Source: WJJR01 sp964440935 (lineage in GTDB: Bacteria > Zixibacteria > MSB-5A5 > WJJR01). Taken from it: a stretch of DNA of 64,000 bases. Shown piece after piece: positions 51,113 through 58,707 of the stretch. Each line of letters begins with the position of its first letter. Positions within the stretch are counted from its first letter, which is position 1. The stretch spans positions 24,601-88,600 of the forward strand of contig CAYTTY010000013.1 in assembly GCA_964440935.1 (NCBI GenBank), given 5' to 3'. A program made the translations under genes and the position numbers. Below the pieces are notes generated by a model. The model was not told where the DNA came from, did no database searches, and worked only from the letters and a program-made list of their open reading frames with translations.

Positions 51113-51775
51113 TTATCTGCCTTCCTGTTCTGATTTGAGATTTGCAAGTTCAAGCCGCAGTTGAATTCTGGATAGCTCCGCTTCATAGATCGAGGTATGA
51201 CCGTCAGACCATCCCAGTTTCACAGCTTCGTCCGCGTACTCTTCATTAAGTGTGGAGGTGATTTTTGAGAGTCGAATTGCCTCTATAATATCAGCCTTTG
51301 CGCCCTCATGGTCGTTGCAATCTTCCTTTGAAAGTGCGCGCTGGTAGAACAGATTGCAGTCTGTTGAATCGAGCAATATCGCCGTCGTAAAGTCAGCTAT
51401 TGCAAGATCGTGCTTCTCCGCTTCTTGATAACAAGCGCCACGCAGTGCATATGCTTCGTTTACCGGACCATACTCAATAGCATTGTTCAGGTGTGTCAAT
51501 GCATTACGGAACTCTCTCTTGATATACAACTGCTTTCCTAGGTACCACTCCTCCCATGCTTGCGCCCGGGCGCGCCCTTGAGTCGATTGAAACCAACCAA
51601 GCGAGTCGACAATTTTCTCCCAAATTGCAACCGATACTCCGGCTACAATGAGACAAGCCCATCCGCCCAATACGATCAGCTCGAAATCCAATCGCCCCCG
51701 GTACAAGAATGCGGCCGTCATTAGAATCACCCACAAAACCAGTGTCTGCAGGTTTTGCTTAACTTCTCTTCTCAT
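51113..51775 (-). CDS. Membrane-anchored TPR protein
   Basis: 220 residues. Two N-terminal membrane helices ('LVLWVILMTAAFLYRG' and 'IVLGGWACLIVAGVSVAIW') precede about three TPR units ('EWYLGKQLYIKREFRNALTH', 'AYALRGACYQEAEKHDLAIA', 'LFYQRALSKEDCNDHEGAKA') and a C-terminal helix. GGAG precedes the ATG. A scaffold role is likely, partner unknown. The stop lies ~20 bp from REP sequence; its 5' side is next to cassette B copy 1. Confidence 0.75.
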   Translation of the reverse strand: MRREVKQNLQTLVLWVILMTAAFLYRGRLDFELIVLGGWACLIVAGVSVAIWEKIVDSLGWFQSTQGRARAQAWEEWYLGKQLYIKREFRNALTHLNNAIEYGPVNEAYALRGACYQEAEKHDLAIADFTTAILLDSTDCNLFYQRALSKEDCNDHEGAKADIIEAIRLSKITSTLNEEYADEAVKLGWSDGHTSIYEAELSRIQLRLELANLKSEQEGR

Positions 51776-51819
51776 TGTCGAACTCCACCATCGTCAGGTC
51801 ATCAGGTCTGGCGCCGGAC

Positions 51820-51952
51820 GCCTGGTGCCCTACAGCTCTGCTGTAGGAAACCTTCCCAAAACGAACAGTTCTTCCCGTCGGAGCGACCCTGTCTTACACT
51901 TCCACATGTCCCACAGTAGGACTGTGGGGCACCCGGCACACACGTCAGGGGC
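51820..51952. repeat. REP cassette B, copy 1 (133 bp)
   Basis: Identical over 133 bp to 53085-53217. It starts with GGTGCCCTACAGCTCTGCTG and ends with an inverted related arm (CCCACAGTAGGACTGTGGGG), the same REP type that ends the RAYT 3 unit. The two copies, in direct orientation, bracket the interrupted gene at 51968-52882. Confidence 0.92.
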
Positions 51953-51967
51953 ACCCGGCACCCGGCG

Positions 51968-52882
51968 TCACAGTTTGACACTTGTTAACACTGGTAAAAC
52001 GTGCTCTGAGCTAAGAAGTGAAATCTCCGTAGGAACAGTTGTCAGCTTCTCTGTACTTCCGTCATCCTTCAATCCTCTCACGCGGAAAATGGCCTGGAAC
52101 CCCATATGTGGCTGAGGGATTTTCTTTCTGATGATTTCGATGTCCTTTCGTTCTATTTGCCAAAGCAGTTGTGCAATGCCGCGGATTGATGGGCCGTGCA
52201 GGCCAGACATCAGTACAACCTGTCTCCTGGTATCTAGGGGAAAACGCGTATAGAGCAAGTAATCTTCATTCAGTTTCTTTCCGATCAACTCTGGTACCGC
52301 AATCTTGTTTCCAGAACTGTCGACGATGGCGTAATGGTAAGCACGATGCAGGTTCCCGTCTTGCATCCGCTCAACGTCTCTCACATCACCTTCGCGAAAG
52401 ATGGAATACGGTAACGTAGTGGTATTCAATCTATGAGCGATCCTGAAGTTGGGTTTCAGCGGTTCACCTAGGACATCTCTCGTGAATAGGTTCGTTCCTG
52501 ATCCACCCAAACAGAGTATGGATCGCCGTATGTTCTTTATCAAATAATAGTCAGATTGGTGGATGATTTCAGGCTCACCGAAGAGTCCACGAATAGCTTC
52601 AACTGCCTACTCCTCATTACTGTAAGTAATAGCTCCATCGGGGACTCCCTCCGTGGCGACACTCAGATCAAACCCACTTGTAGGGAGGAATAGCGAGAGA
52701 ATATCGTCTCTCCGCTTTGTAGCATCGTAGAACTGATTCTGCGCGTATCGTGCTCCGACTTCAAGACCCTCTGATACTAGACCACCAGAGACATACTCCA
52801 CGAGGATAACGCCTAAGATACCGAGCACCGTACGTCTTTGCATTGGCGTCTCATAATCCCACAGCAGTTCTTTGACACTCAT
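51968..52882 (-). pseudogene. Membrane-anchored hypothetical protein gene interrupted by one in-frame TAG
   Basis: From the ATG at 52882 (AGGAGG upstream) the frame encodes a short helix and a membrane segment ('TVLGILGVILVEYVSGGL'), then reaches 'DGAITYSNEE' and TAG at 52607-52609. The same frame continues with no shift: 'AVEAIRGLFGEPEIIHQSDY', then 'ILCLGGSGTNLFTRDVLGEP' and 'VVLMSGLHGPSIRGIAQLL'. The join reads as one domain. The GGSGTN..T and HGPSIRG motifs resemble a nucleotide- or sugar-phosphate-binding fold, but I do not recognise the family. The gene is bracketed by identical cassette B copies. A nonsense mutation or a sequence error are both possible. Confidence 0.75.
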
Positions 52883-53084
52883 GACTTCCTCCTGCCCTAA
52901 TCTGAAATCTGTAAAATGACAGACTACACATTTCGGAGACCCTACAGAGTCGTTACTCATTGTCTTGATATGATGATCGAGACCGGGACCAAAGTCTGGG
53001 GCACCCGGCCTATGTACGGGCTTACCGGTTTGTCGGTATCGGCGAGGATGGTCGATACGCGACCACCGATTTCACCGCTGCCAT

Positions 53085-53217
53085 GCCTGGTGCCCTACAG
53101 CTCTGCTGTAGGAAACCTTCCCAAAACGAACAGTTCTTCCCGTCGGAGCGACCCTGTCTTACACTTCCACATGTCCCACAGTAGGACTGTGGGGCACCCG
53201 GCACACACGTCAGGGGC
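53085..53217. repeat. REP cassette B, copy 2 (133 bp)
   Basis: Exact copy of 51820-51952 in direct orientation, ending where the left inverted end of the RAYT 3 unit begins (53216). Confidence 0.92.
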
Positions 53218-53247
53218 CGGGTGCCCCACAGCTCTGCTGTGGGATCG
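53216..53247. repeat. Left 32-bp inverted end of the RAYT 3 unit
   Basis: GCCGGGTGCCCCACAGCTCT followed by GCTGTGGGATCG is the exact reverse complement of 53789-53820. It is internally palindromic (CCCACAGC/GCTGTGGG). Confidence 0.92.
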
Positions 53248-53265
53248 TCACCTCTCGCAGGAAAT

Positions 53266-53766
53266 TCAACCAAACACATCATCGTCAATCGCCAGCGGAA
53301 CATCACGCCGCCCATGGTACCAATTGTAGCTCGACCACGGCCACTTTTCCGCAGAATCGACAAGTCCGCGCGTGACCGGGTTCTGATGACAGTACCGCAC
53401 CTTCTCCCTCACCGTCTCGACAGACCGGCAGTTGTGATCGTAGCAGCGACGCTGCCAGAAGACTCTCGTCACGCCTACTGGAGCAACTCCGGATTGCGCG
53501 AAGTACTGCTTGGCCATGCGCGATTTGATCTCACCAACGACCATTCCAAGCTTCATTTTGTCCTGTGGAAACAGGACAATGTGCACATGCTCCGGCATCA
53601 GCACATAGCCGATAATCTTAAACAAGTGCTTTGTTCGAGCCCGGTCAATCTCGTCAACCAATAATCGTTTTGCCCCGGGTTGGTTCAAGTACGGTTTTCT
53701 CATGAAGCAACTGAACGTCACGAAACGCGCGGTGCCAAGGTCATCCCAATGTCGGAGTTTGGTCAC
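53266..53766 (-). CDS. REP-associated tyrosine transposase (RAYT), type 2, complete
   Basis: 166 residues with every expected element: N-terminal 'GTARFVTFSCFMRKPYL', HUH motif 'MPEHVHIVLFPQD', 'RVFWQRRCYDHNCRSVE', nucleophile Tyr in 'VRYCHQNPVTRGLV', and C-terminal 'WPWSSYNWYHGRRDVPL'. It is flanked by perfect 32-bp inverted REPs (53216-53247 and 53789-53820), making a compact ~605-bp unit. The truncated RAYT 2 and the 41-kb remnant belong to the same family, and cassette B ends are of the same REP type, so this is the likely acting enzyme. Confidence 0.94.
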   Translation of the reverse strand: MTKLRHWDDLGTARFVTFSCFMRKPYLNQPGAKRLLVDEIDRARTKHLFKIIGYVLMPEHVHIVLFPQDKMKLGMVVGEIKSRMAKQYFAQSGVAPVGVTRVFWQRRCYDHNCRSVETVREKVRYCHQNPVTRGLVDSAEKWPWSSYNWYHGRRDVPLAIDDDVFG

Positions 53767-53788
53767 GTTACCTGATCTCTAATCGCTA

Positions 53789-53820
53789 CGATCCCACAGC
53801 AGAGCTGTGGGGCACCCGGC
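53789..53820. repeat. Right 32-bp inverted end of the RAYT 3 unit
   Basis: CGATCCCACAGCAGAGCTGT followed by GGGGCACCCGGC, exact reverse complement of the left end at 53216-53247. Confidence 0.92.
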
Positions 53821-53857
53821 ACCCGGCGCTGTGCTCCTGACCTACAAAAGTCCGATT

Positions 53858-53874
53858 CCCCCCTCACCCCAGCC
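53858..53874. repeat. Half-copy of repeat family G at the aldehyde dehydrogenase stop
   Basis: CCCCCCTCACCCCAGCC matches one arm of 55548-55569. Read on the - strand it contains the TGA stop of the dehydrogenase. Confidence 0.6.
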
Positions 53875-55321
53875 CCACCCACACGGTCTTCGTCTCCGTG
53901 TACTGCTCCATGGCGATACGGCCCAGATCGCGGCCGTAGCCGCTGGCTTTTACGCCGCCGAAGGGGGCGGCGGGGTCGTAGAGGTTGATCGTGTTGATCC
54001 ACACGGTTCCGGCCCTCAGACGTTGTGCCAATCTATGCGCTTTGCTAATATCGCGCGTCCAGATCGCTGCTGCAAGTCCATATTCATTGGCGTTGGCGAT
54101 GGCCGCGGCGGTCTCCTCGTCTTCGAAACTGATGACCGAGAGGACCGGGCCGAAGATTTCCTCACGGGCAATGGTCATGTCGTTTTGCACACGATCGAAA
54201 ATGGTCGGCTCGACAAAATAGCCGTCGAAACCATCGGCGCGTTTCCCCCCGGCCACCAGTTCGGCCTTCTCGCGTTTGCCGGTTTCGATGTAGTTAAGCA
54301 CACGGTTCATCTGGCCTTCGCTGACAATCGCGCCGGTGCGGGTCTTCGGATGAAATGGGTCGGCCGGGGCAAAGCGTTTGGTCTTGTCGATCAGCTTTTC
54401 GAGCAGTTGATCGTGCAGTCCCTTGTGCACCAGCAGGCGCGACCCCGCCGCGCACACTTCCCCCTTACCGTAGAAAATGCCATTGAGACTGCCGCGCACG
54501 GCGGTATCGACATCGGCATCGGCCATCACAATGTTGGCCGACTTGCCGCCCAGTTCGAGTGAGACGCGTTTGACCGTATCGGCGGCGCGGCGGGCGATTT
54601 CCCGTCCAACACTCGTCGACCCGGTGAATGCGATCTTATGCACCCCGGGATGATCGACAAGGGCGCGTCCGGCGGTCTCGCCATATCCCGGCACGACATT
54701 CAGCACTCCGGGGGGCAGCCCCGCAGCAGCAGCCGCATCGGCCAGTTCGAGCGCGGTGATCGGGGTCTGCTCGGCGGGCTTGAGAACGACTGTGCAGCCG
54801 CACGCCAGCGCCGGGGCGACTTTCCACGACGCCAGATTGAGCGGGAAATTCCACGGGACAATCGCGCCCACCACGCCGACCGGCTCGCGGACGGTGTAAA
54901 TCAGGCAGTCCCAGTTGTTGGGAATCGTCTCCCCGGCCAGCTTATCGGCCCAGCCGGCGTAGTAGCGGAACACGTCGATGGTGGTCTTCAAATCGATCTG
55001 CGATTCGAAGATCGGTTTGCCGTTGTCCATCGTTTCGAGCTGGCAGATACGTTCGGCGCGCGACTGGAGTTCATCGGCGATTTTATTGAGAATGCGGGCG
55101 CGTTTCGACGGTTTCATCGTGGCCCAGTCGCCCTCGCGCGCATCGTTGGCGGCGGCGACGGCCTTGTCGATATCGGCCTTGTCCCCTTCGGCAACATCGC
55201 ACCACGGTTTCGCGGTGATCGGGCAGATGTTCTCGAAGCGATTCCCCGATTCGGCGGGGACAAATTCGCCGTTGATGTACAGGTCAGTAAAATGCGGTAT
55301 GATCGCGTTCAGGTCGGTCAT
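53864..55321 (-). CDS. NAD(P)-dependent aldehyde dehydrogenase
   Basis: 485 residues from the ATG at 55321 (GGAG upstream; the longer frame to 55384 lacks support). Family landmarks: 'VGVVGAIVPWNFPLNLASWK', the nucleotide motif 'FTGSTSVGREIARRA', the general-base Glu in 'SLELGGKSANIV', the nucleophile Cys in 'GKGEVCAAGSRLLVH', and 'EEIFGPVLSV'. It oxidises an aldehyde to the acid; the subgroup resembles retinal/betaine-type enzymes, but the substrate is uncertain. The stop codon and final residues (VGLG) lie in a half-copy of repeat family G, so the repeat apparently supplies the stop. Confidence 0.94.
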   Translation of the reverse strand: MTDLNAIIPHFTDLYINGEFVPAESGNRFENICPITAKPWCDVAEGDKADIDKAVAAANDAREGDWATMKPSKRARILNKIADELQSRAERICQLETMDNGKPIFESQIDLKTTIDVFRYYAGWADKLAGETIPNNWDCLIYTVREPVGVVGAIVPWNFPLNLASWKVAPALACGCTVVLKPAEQTPITALELADAAAAAGLPPGVLNVVPGYGETAGRALVDHPGVHKIAFTGSTSVGREIARRAADTVKRVSLELGGKSANIVMADADVDTAVRGSLNGIFYGKGEVCAAGSRLLVHKGLHDQLLEKLIDKTKRFAPADPFHPKTRTGAIVSEGQMNRVLNYIETGKREKAELVAGGKRADGFDGYFVEPTIFDRVQNDMTIAREEIFGPVLSVISFEDEETAAAIANANEYGLAAAIWTRDISKAHRLAQRLRAGTVWINTINLYDPAAPFGGVKASGYGRDLGRIAMEQYTETKTVWVGLG

Positions 55322-55412
55322 GATTGATTTCTCCGGGTGGAATGTGTGAGCGCGTAATAGGGCGATTGCGAGCAGTTGACACAAGAGGAATTGATCAGTC
55401 GAGGATCATATT

Positions 55413-55569
55413 CCCCCTCACCCTAACCCTCTCCTTCAAACAAAAAGACGTTGTGGGGAAGAGGTAACATGCTGCCAACAGGCGACTATGGAATGTCCTG
55501 GTAAGGCCTTGATCTGTGTGCGCAGTTTTGCTCCCTCTCCCCTTCGGGGAGAGGGCTGGGGTGAGGGGG
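55413..55569. repeat. REP cassette G (157 bp, inverted CCCTCACCC ends)
   Basis: CCCCCTCACCCTAACCCTCT at 55413 faces AGAGGGCTGGGGTGAGGGGG ending at 55569. The right arm also forms CCCTCTCC-CCTTCGGG-GAGAGGG. The whole gap 55322-55893 upstream of the dehydrogenase carries no gene, only cassette G, small palindromes and family H. Confidence 0.8.
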
Positions 55570-55575
55570 GCGCGT

Positions 55576-55672
55576 TTGTGCCGCCCCTACGGGGCTTTGA
55601 GTTCCTTTGCTCATTCAAACACCGGGCTTACTCCCGGTGCTACGTTGTATCGCCGCTACGCGGCTTGATGGA
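55576..55672. repeat. Series of three short palindromes
   Basis: GCCCCTACGGGGC, CACCGGGCTTACTCCCGGTG and GCCGCTACGCGGC follow each other within ~100 bp. Spaced hairpins like these occur as REP-type repeats in several uncultured lineages. No coding potential is seen. Confidence 0.55.
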
Positions 55673-55683
55673 AACGATTGATT

Positions 55684-55743
55684 GTAGGGTGGGTGGTTCT
55701 CGTTGCGGCGCGGATCGAGCCGCAACGATGTTCACCCACCATT
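55684..55743. repeat. Repeat family H, copy 1
   Basis: Outer arms TGTAGGGTGGGTGGTTCTCG and GTTCACCCACCAT enclose a private stem (TTGCGGC..GCCGCAA). The outer arms recur at 56810-56872 around a different stem. Confidence 0.8.
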
Positions 55744-55838
55744 TGGCTGTCACTGTCTGGTGTATGCTGTGTGGCCCTGATGGCGGCCTCATGCCATCAC
55801 GGCCTGCAAAACTAACGTCTCAACACGGCATGCACGGC

Positions 55839-55892
55839 GCGTGAACCTCATCGACACTCTTACACGCATCGATGAGAACCACCCATCCTACT
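55839..55892. repeat. Repeat family H, copy 2 (inverted), next to the enoyl-CoA hydratase stop
   Basis: GTGAACCTCATCGA ... TCGATGAGAACCACCCATCC, i.e. the H arms in reverse around another inner stem. It ends at the hydratase stop codon (55894) and may act as its transcript end. Confidence 0.7.
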
Positions 55893-55893
55893 A

Positions 55894-56682
55894 TTACTGG
55901 CCGGTGAATTGCGGGACGCGTTTTTCGACGTAGGCGTTGAGACCCTCGGTCGCGTCGCTGGACTGGAACAACTGCTGCTGCAATTCGCGTTCGATGGCGA
56001 GCCCCTCGCTGAATGGCACTTCGCAGCCCGAGCAGACCGACCGCTTGATGCGTCCGACCGCTTTCGACGCCTTGTGCGGCGGCGCGAACTGGCGCGCGTA
56101 ATCGTAGACCTGCTCCATGAAATTGTCGCGGTCGAACACATGCGAGACGATGCCCCACTCTTCGGCTTCCTCGAAGGTGAAGGTGCGTCCGGTGCACATC
56201 AGTTCGATGGCGCGTGCCTTGCCGACCAGCCGTCCGAGACGTTGTGTGCCTCCGGTGCCGGGCAGGACACCGAGCGTGACCTCGGGCAACCCGACTTTGC
56301 CGGCATCACGGCGACCGATGCGGATGTCGGCGGCGAGTGCAATTTCCAGTCCCCCGCCCACAGTGTGCCCATTGAGCGCGGCAATCACGAGCTTGGGCGT
56401 CTGCTCAAAACGGTTGAGCGTTTCGTTGGCGTGCAGGCAGAAGTAATATTTGAACTGCGGCGTCACTGACGAAAGCATCTTGATGTTGGCACCGGCCGAG
56501 AAGAACTTATCCCCTTCGCCGGTGAGCACGATCACGTGCACATTGTCATCGAACCGCGCACTGAGGATGGCCTCGTCCAGTTCGCGCATCATTTCGTAGG
56601 TATAGGTGTTGGCGGGGGGATCGCACATCGTGATGGTGGCAATGCCCTCGTTCACCTCGTATTTGATCAGTTTGTTTTCCAT
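55894..56682 (-). CDS. Enoyl-CoA hydratase/isomerase family protein
   Basis: 262 residues from the ATG at 56682 (AGGGAGG upstream). The crotonase fold is shown by 'ATITMCDPPANTYTYEMM', the first oxyanion loop 'KFFSAGANIKML', and the second with 'LNGHTVGGGLEIALAADIRI'. The catalytic Glu region is 'GLPEVTLGVLPGTGGTQRL', with Glu and Gly positions as in hydratases. It probably hydrates enoyl-CoA thioesters in fatty-acid or amino-acid breakdown; no partner enzymes are adjacent. The C-terminus 'VEKRVPQFTGQ' is standard. Confidence 0.92.
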   Translation of the reverse strand: MENKLIKYEVNEGIATITMCDPPANTYTYEMMRELDEAILSARFDDNVHVIVLTGEGDKFFSAGANIKMLSSVTPQFKYYFCLHANETLNRFEQTPKLVIAALNGHTVGGGLEIALAADIRIGRRDAGKVGLPEVTLGVLPGTGGTQRLGRLVGKARAIELMCTGRTFTFEEAEEWGIVSHVFDRDNFMEQVYDYARQFAPPHKASKAVGRIKRSVCSGCEVPFSEGLAIERELQQQLFQSSDATEGLNAYVEKRVPQFTGQ

Positions 56683-56809
56683 TGGTCCTCCCTGTCGTAT
56701 TGAGAAATTGAACATGAATGTCATTTTACAACCCATCAAAATATCCGTGAGAGTCGTTGTGAGTCAACGACAAAAGAGGTCTGGTTTCCCCTGGCCCGCC
56801 CCCCATCAG

Positions 56810-56872
56810 TGTAGGGTGGGTGGTTCTCGTCATGGCTCGGTACGAGTCATGATGAGGTTCACCCACCCTACG
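56810..56872. repeat. Repeat family H, copy 3
   Basis: TGTAGGGTGGGTGGTTCTCG ... GAGGTTCACCCACCCTACG around the inner stem TCATGGCTCG/CGAGTCATGA. Same outer arms as copy 1, inner stem replaced. Confidence 0.85.
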
Positions 56873-56905
56873 ATTCTGGGGCTCGGTGCTCCGGTTCGGT
56901 GCTCT

Positions 56906-57433
56906 TTAGGAAATACTCACGTTTTGATTGACCGTGTCGGCGGCCATGAGGATGAGGAGGTACCAGCCGAGGCAGGCCAGCAACGGGGTGCGGGTGTTTT
57001 CGCTGGCGTCCTCCTCGAGGACCATTGTCCCCTTCGCCTGGCCGAACATCTGGGGGCTGCGGAAACGGATTAACGGGGTCTTGTCATCGGTGACGAATTC
57101 CCACGCCCCGGTCCAGAAGCTGGTGCTCAACCAACGATAGATGGCGCCTTCAGTGAATCGCAGCGTCCCGGCACCGGACAGGTTGATCTCCATTTCTGCC
57201 ATATCGTCGCTGTTGCCGTGGATACGGACATTGACGTGGGGACGCAGGAATCCGCCGCGCTTGAACGTCCATTCACCATCCGCTGTAGTTGCGTGCGCCA
57301 ACGATCCGGTCGGTTTCTCCCATGCCAGCGTCGCGACCACCTCGTCGCCGTCTTTCAATTCATACTCCATGCGGAAGTGTTTCGGTTGGTTCCACACCAG
57401 CTCGCTGGAGGTGATATCGGCAAACCGTTTCAT
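56906..57433 (-). CDS. Hypothetical beta-rich protein with C-terminal membrane segment
   Basis: 175 residues from 'MKRFADITSSELVWNQP' at 57433. Alternating strands ('HFRMEYELKDGDEVVATLAW', 'EWTFKRGGFLRPHVNVRI') suggest a tubby/scramblase-like beta fold, but this is only a resemblance. The C-terminus has a hydrophobic segment ('TPLLACLGWYLLILMAA') that may anchor it in a membrane. It follows the small barrel gene by 13 bp on the same strand. Confidence 0.7.
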   Translation of the reverse strand: MKRFADITSSELVWNQPKHFRMEYELKDGDEVVATLAWEKPTGSLAHATTADGEWTFKRGGFLRPHVNVRIHGNSDDMAEMEINLSGAGTLRFTEGAIYRWLSTSFWTGAWEFVTDDKTPLIRFRSPQMFGQAKGTMVLEEDASENTRTPLLACLGWYLLILMAADTVNQNVSIS

Positions 57434-57446
57434 AACGAATGAGACA

Positions 57447-57938
57447 CTACAAACTGAACAAGGCACCGACAAGTAGTTTCAGATCAGGAATGTCGCCGAT
57501 CCCGAACCGCGATTCGATGTAGTATGATGATTCCTCGCGAATGGGCACACGCAACCCGGCACCCAGACTGATGCCGATTTCGGTGTCGCTGTCGCCTTTG
57601 TCGGGACTGAAATACGAAATCGTTGGTCCCCCTAAAGCATAGAAACTCACATTCGTGTTGGGCAAATTCGGCAGATTGACCTGAAAGTCGCCGTTGAGCG
57701 AAACCACGGTGATATCATTTCCAAGACCGAATTCAATTCCGGGCACAAATCCGATGCCTCTGGTCAGAAGGCCGGCTTTCCCCTGTGCACCGATGACGAC
57801 TTGGTCGGGGTCAAAACTGACACCGGCCCGCGGCCCGGCCATCAGCGCTGAGGCTGTCGACGGGCACACGACCGTGACGCTCAACAGAAGAACAGCCGAA
57901 ACGAACAATCTAGCGATGCGATGATGTCGTCGTATCAC
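57447..57938 (-). CDS. Small outer-membrane beta-barrel protein
   Basis: 163 residues starting at the GTG at 57938, which is preceded by AAAGGAGG and begins a signal peptide ('RRHHRIARLFVSAVLLL'). The mature part has repeated amphipathic strands ('AGVSFDPDQVVIGAQGKAG', 'GIGFVPGIEFGLGNDITVV', 'SYYIESRFGIGDIPDL') and ends in a hydrophobic strand, 'LLVGALFSL', like OmpW/OmpA-type eight-stranded barrels. The 5' end overlaps the lapA-like gene by 29 bp. Confidence 0.8.
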   Translation of the reverse strand: MIRRHHRIARLFVSAVLLLSVTVVCPSTASALMAGPRAGVSFDPDQVVIGAQGKAGLLTRGIGFVPGIEFGLGNDITVVSLNGDFQVNLPNLPNTNVSFYALGGPTISYFSPDKGDSDTEIGISLGAGLRVPIREESSYYIESRFGIGDIPDLKLLVGALFSL

Positions 57939-58155
57939 GTGAGCCTCCTTTGCCCTTTTTACGAGACACCTGCGCCATTCGCACCACATAACCGCCCACA
58001 AACCCGATAATCCCCACAAGCAACAGGAGGGGGACCTGGGAAATCTGCATGCGCCAGAACAGAAAACGGAGGGTGACGACTTGTGCGTTTTGGACCACAA
58101 CCAGAAGAAAAACTATGAGAATCGCCAGAAGAATGTATGCTTTGGCATCCTGCAT
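57910..58155 (-). CDS. lapA: LapA-domain (DUF1049) membrane protein
   Basis: 81 residues: two membrane helices ('YILLAILIVFLLVVVQNAQV' and 'PLLLLVGIIGFVGGYVV') separated by 'VTLRFLFWRMQISQV', the LapA pattern, then a basic cytoplasmic tail. In enterobacteria LapA works with LapB to control lipopolysaccharide synthesis. Here it is separate from LapB; a second LapA with LapB lies at 62112-63604. It overlaps the barrel gene start, so both are probably co-translated. Confidence 0.85.
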   Translation of the reverse strand: MQDAKAYILLAILIVFLLVVVQNAQVVTLRFLFWRMQISQVPLLLLVGIIGFVGGYVVRMAQVSRKKGKGGSRDTTTSSHR

Positions 58156-58180
58156 GATCGATGCTCCGGGTCACCGCGCC

Positions 58181-58660
58181 TTAGGAGATGGAGTTGAGAT
58201 CGTCGAGCAGCATCTTCTTGTTGTCGTCCTCCTCGATCCCTTCGGCTGCTCCCTTTGCCAGCGCGAGATAATGATCGCGATCGGTTTTGTTGCGGGACAC
58301 TGATGCCGCTCGCGCAAGCGCTTCGTAGGCGTACGCACGATCGAACGCGCCCAGATCGTTGTCCTCCACCAGACTGAGGCAGCGGAGACCGTGGTATTTC
58401 GACGGTTCCGGCGAGTTCAGCTCGGCGTAGACGCGTGAGACTTGCCATTCGCCGCGGGCGCGGTGGACCGCTTCGCCGATGACGCCCCAATGATACCGCG
58501 ACGCGTGCGCCGCGTGCACCATCTCATCATCCTCTTCAATCGTGCGATCCTCATTCTCAAGAAGCGTCCACACCTGATTGAAGCAGTCCTTGGCGAACTT
58601 CTCGTGACTTTCGTATTCGGTCAGTTTCTGTTCCTCGGACATCTGCACCTCTGGTTCCAT
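58181..58660 (-). CDS. Hypothetical alpha-helical protein
   Basis: 159 residues from the ATG at 58660 (GGAG upstream). Acidic, helical, TPR-like in spacing ('HAAHASRYHWGVIGEAVHRA', 'RAYAYEALARAASVSRN'), with no signal peptide. I do not recognise the family, though 'HWGVIG' with repeated A/E/R helices recalls small conserved cytoplasmic proteins of unknown function. It lies 47 bp after the ferritin-like gene, with which it shares direction. Confidence 0.7.
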   Translation of the reverse strand: MEPEVQMSEEQKLTEYESHEKFAKDCFNQVWTLLENEDRTIEEDDEMVHAAHASRYHWGVIGEAVHRARGEWQVSRVYAELNSPEPSKYHGLRCLSLVEDNDLGAFDRAYAYEALARAASVSRNKTDRDHYLALAKGAAEGIEEDDNKKMLLDDLNSIS

Positions 58661-58707
58661 CACTTCACTCCACGCGCGCGCCGGCCAGCGCGCGCTCTCG
58701 TATCGGC

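Noticed and set aside
15533..52882. Alternative genetic code with TGA or TAG read as sense
   Set aside because: TGA ends hisB and the aldehyde dehydrogenase cleanly and TAG ends hisH. Two different single stops in accessory genes indicate mutation or error.
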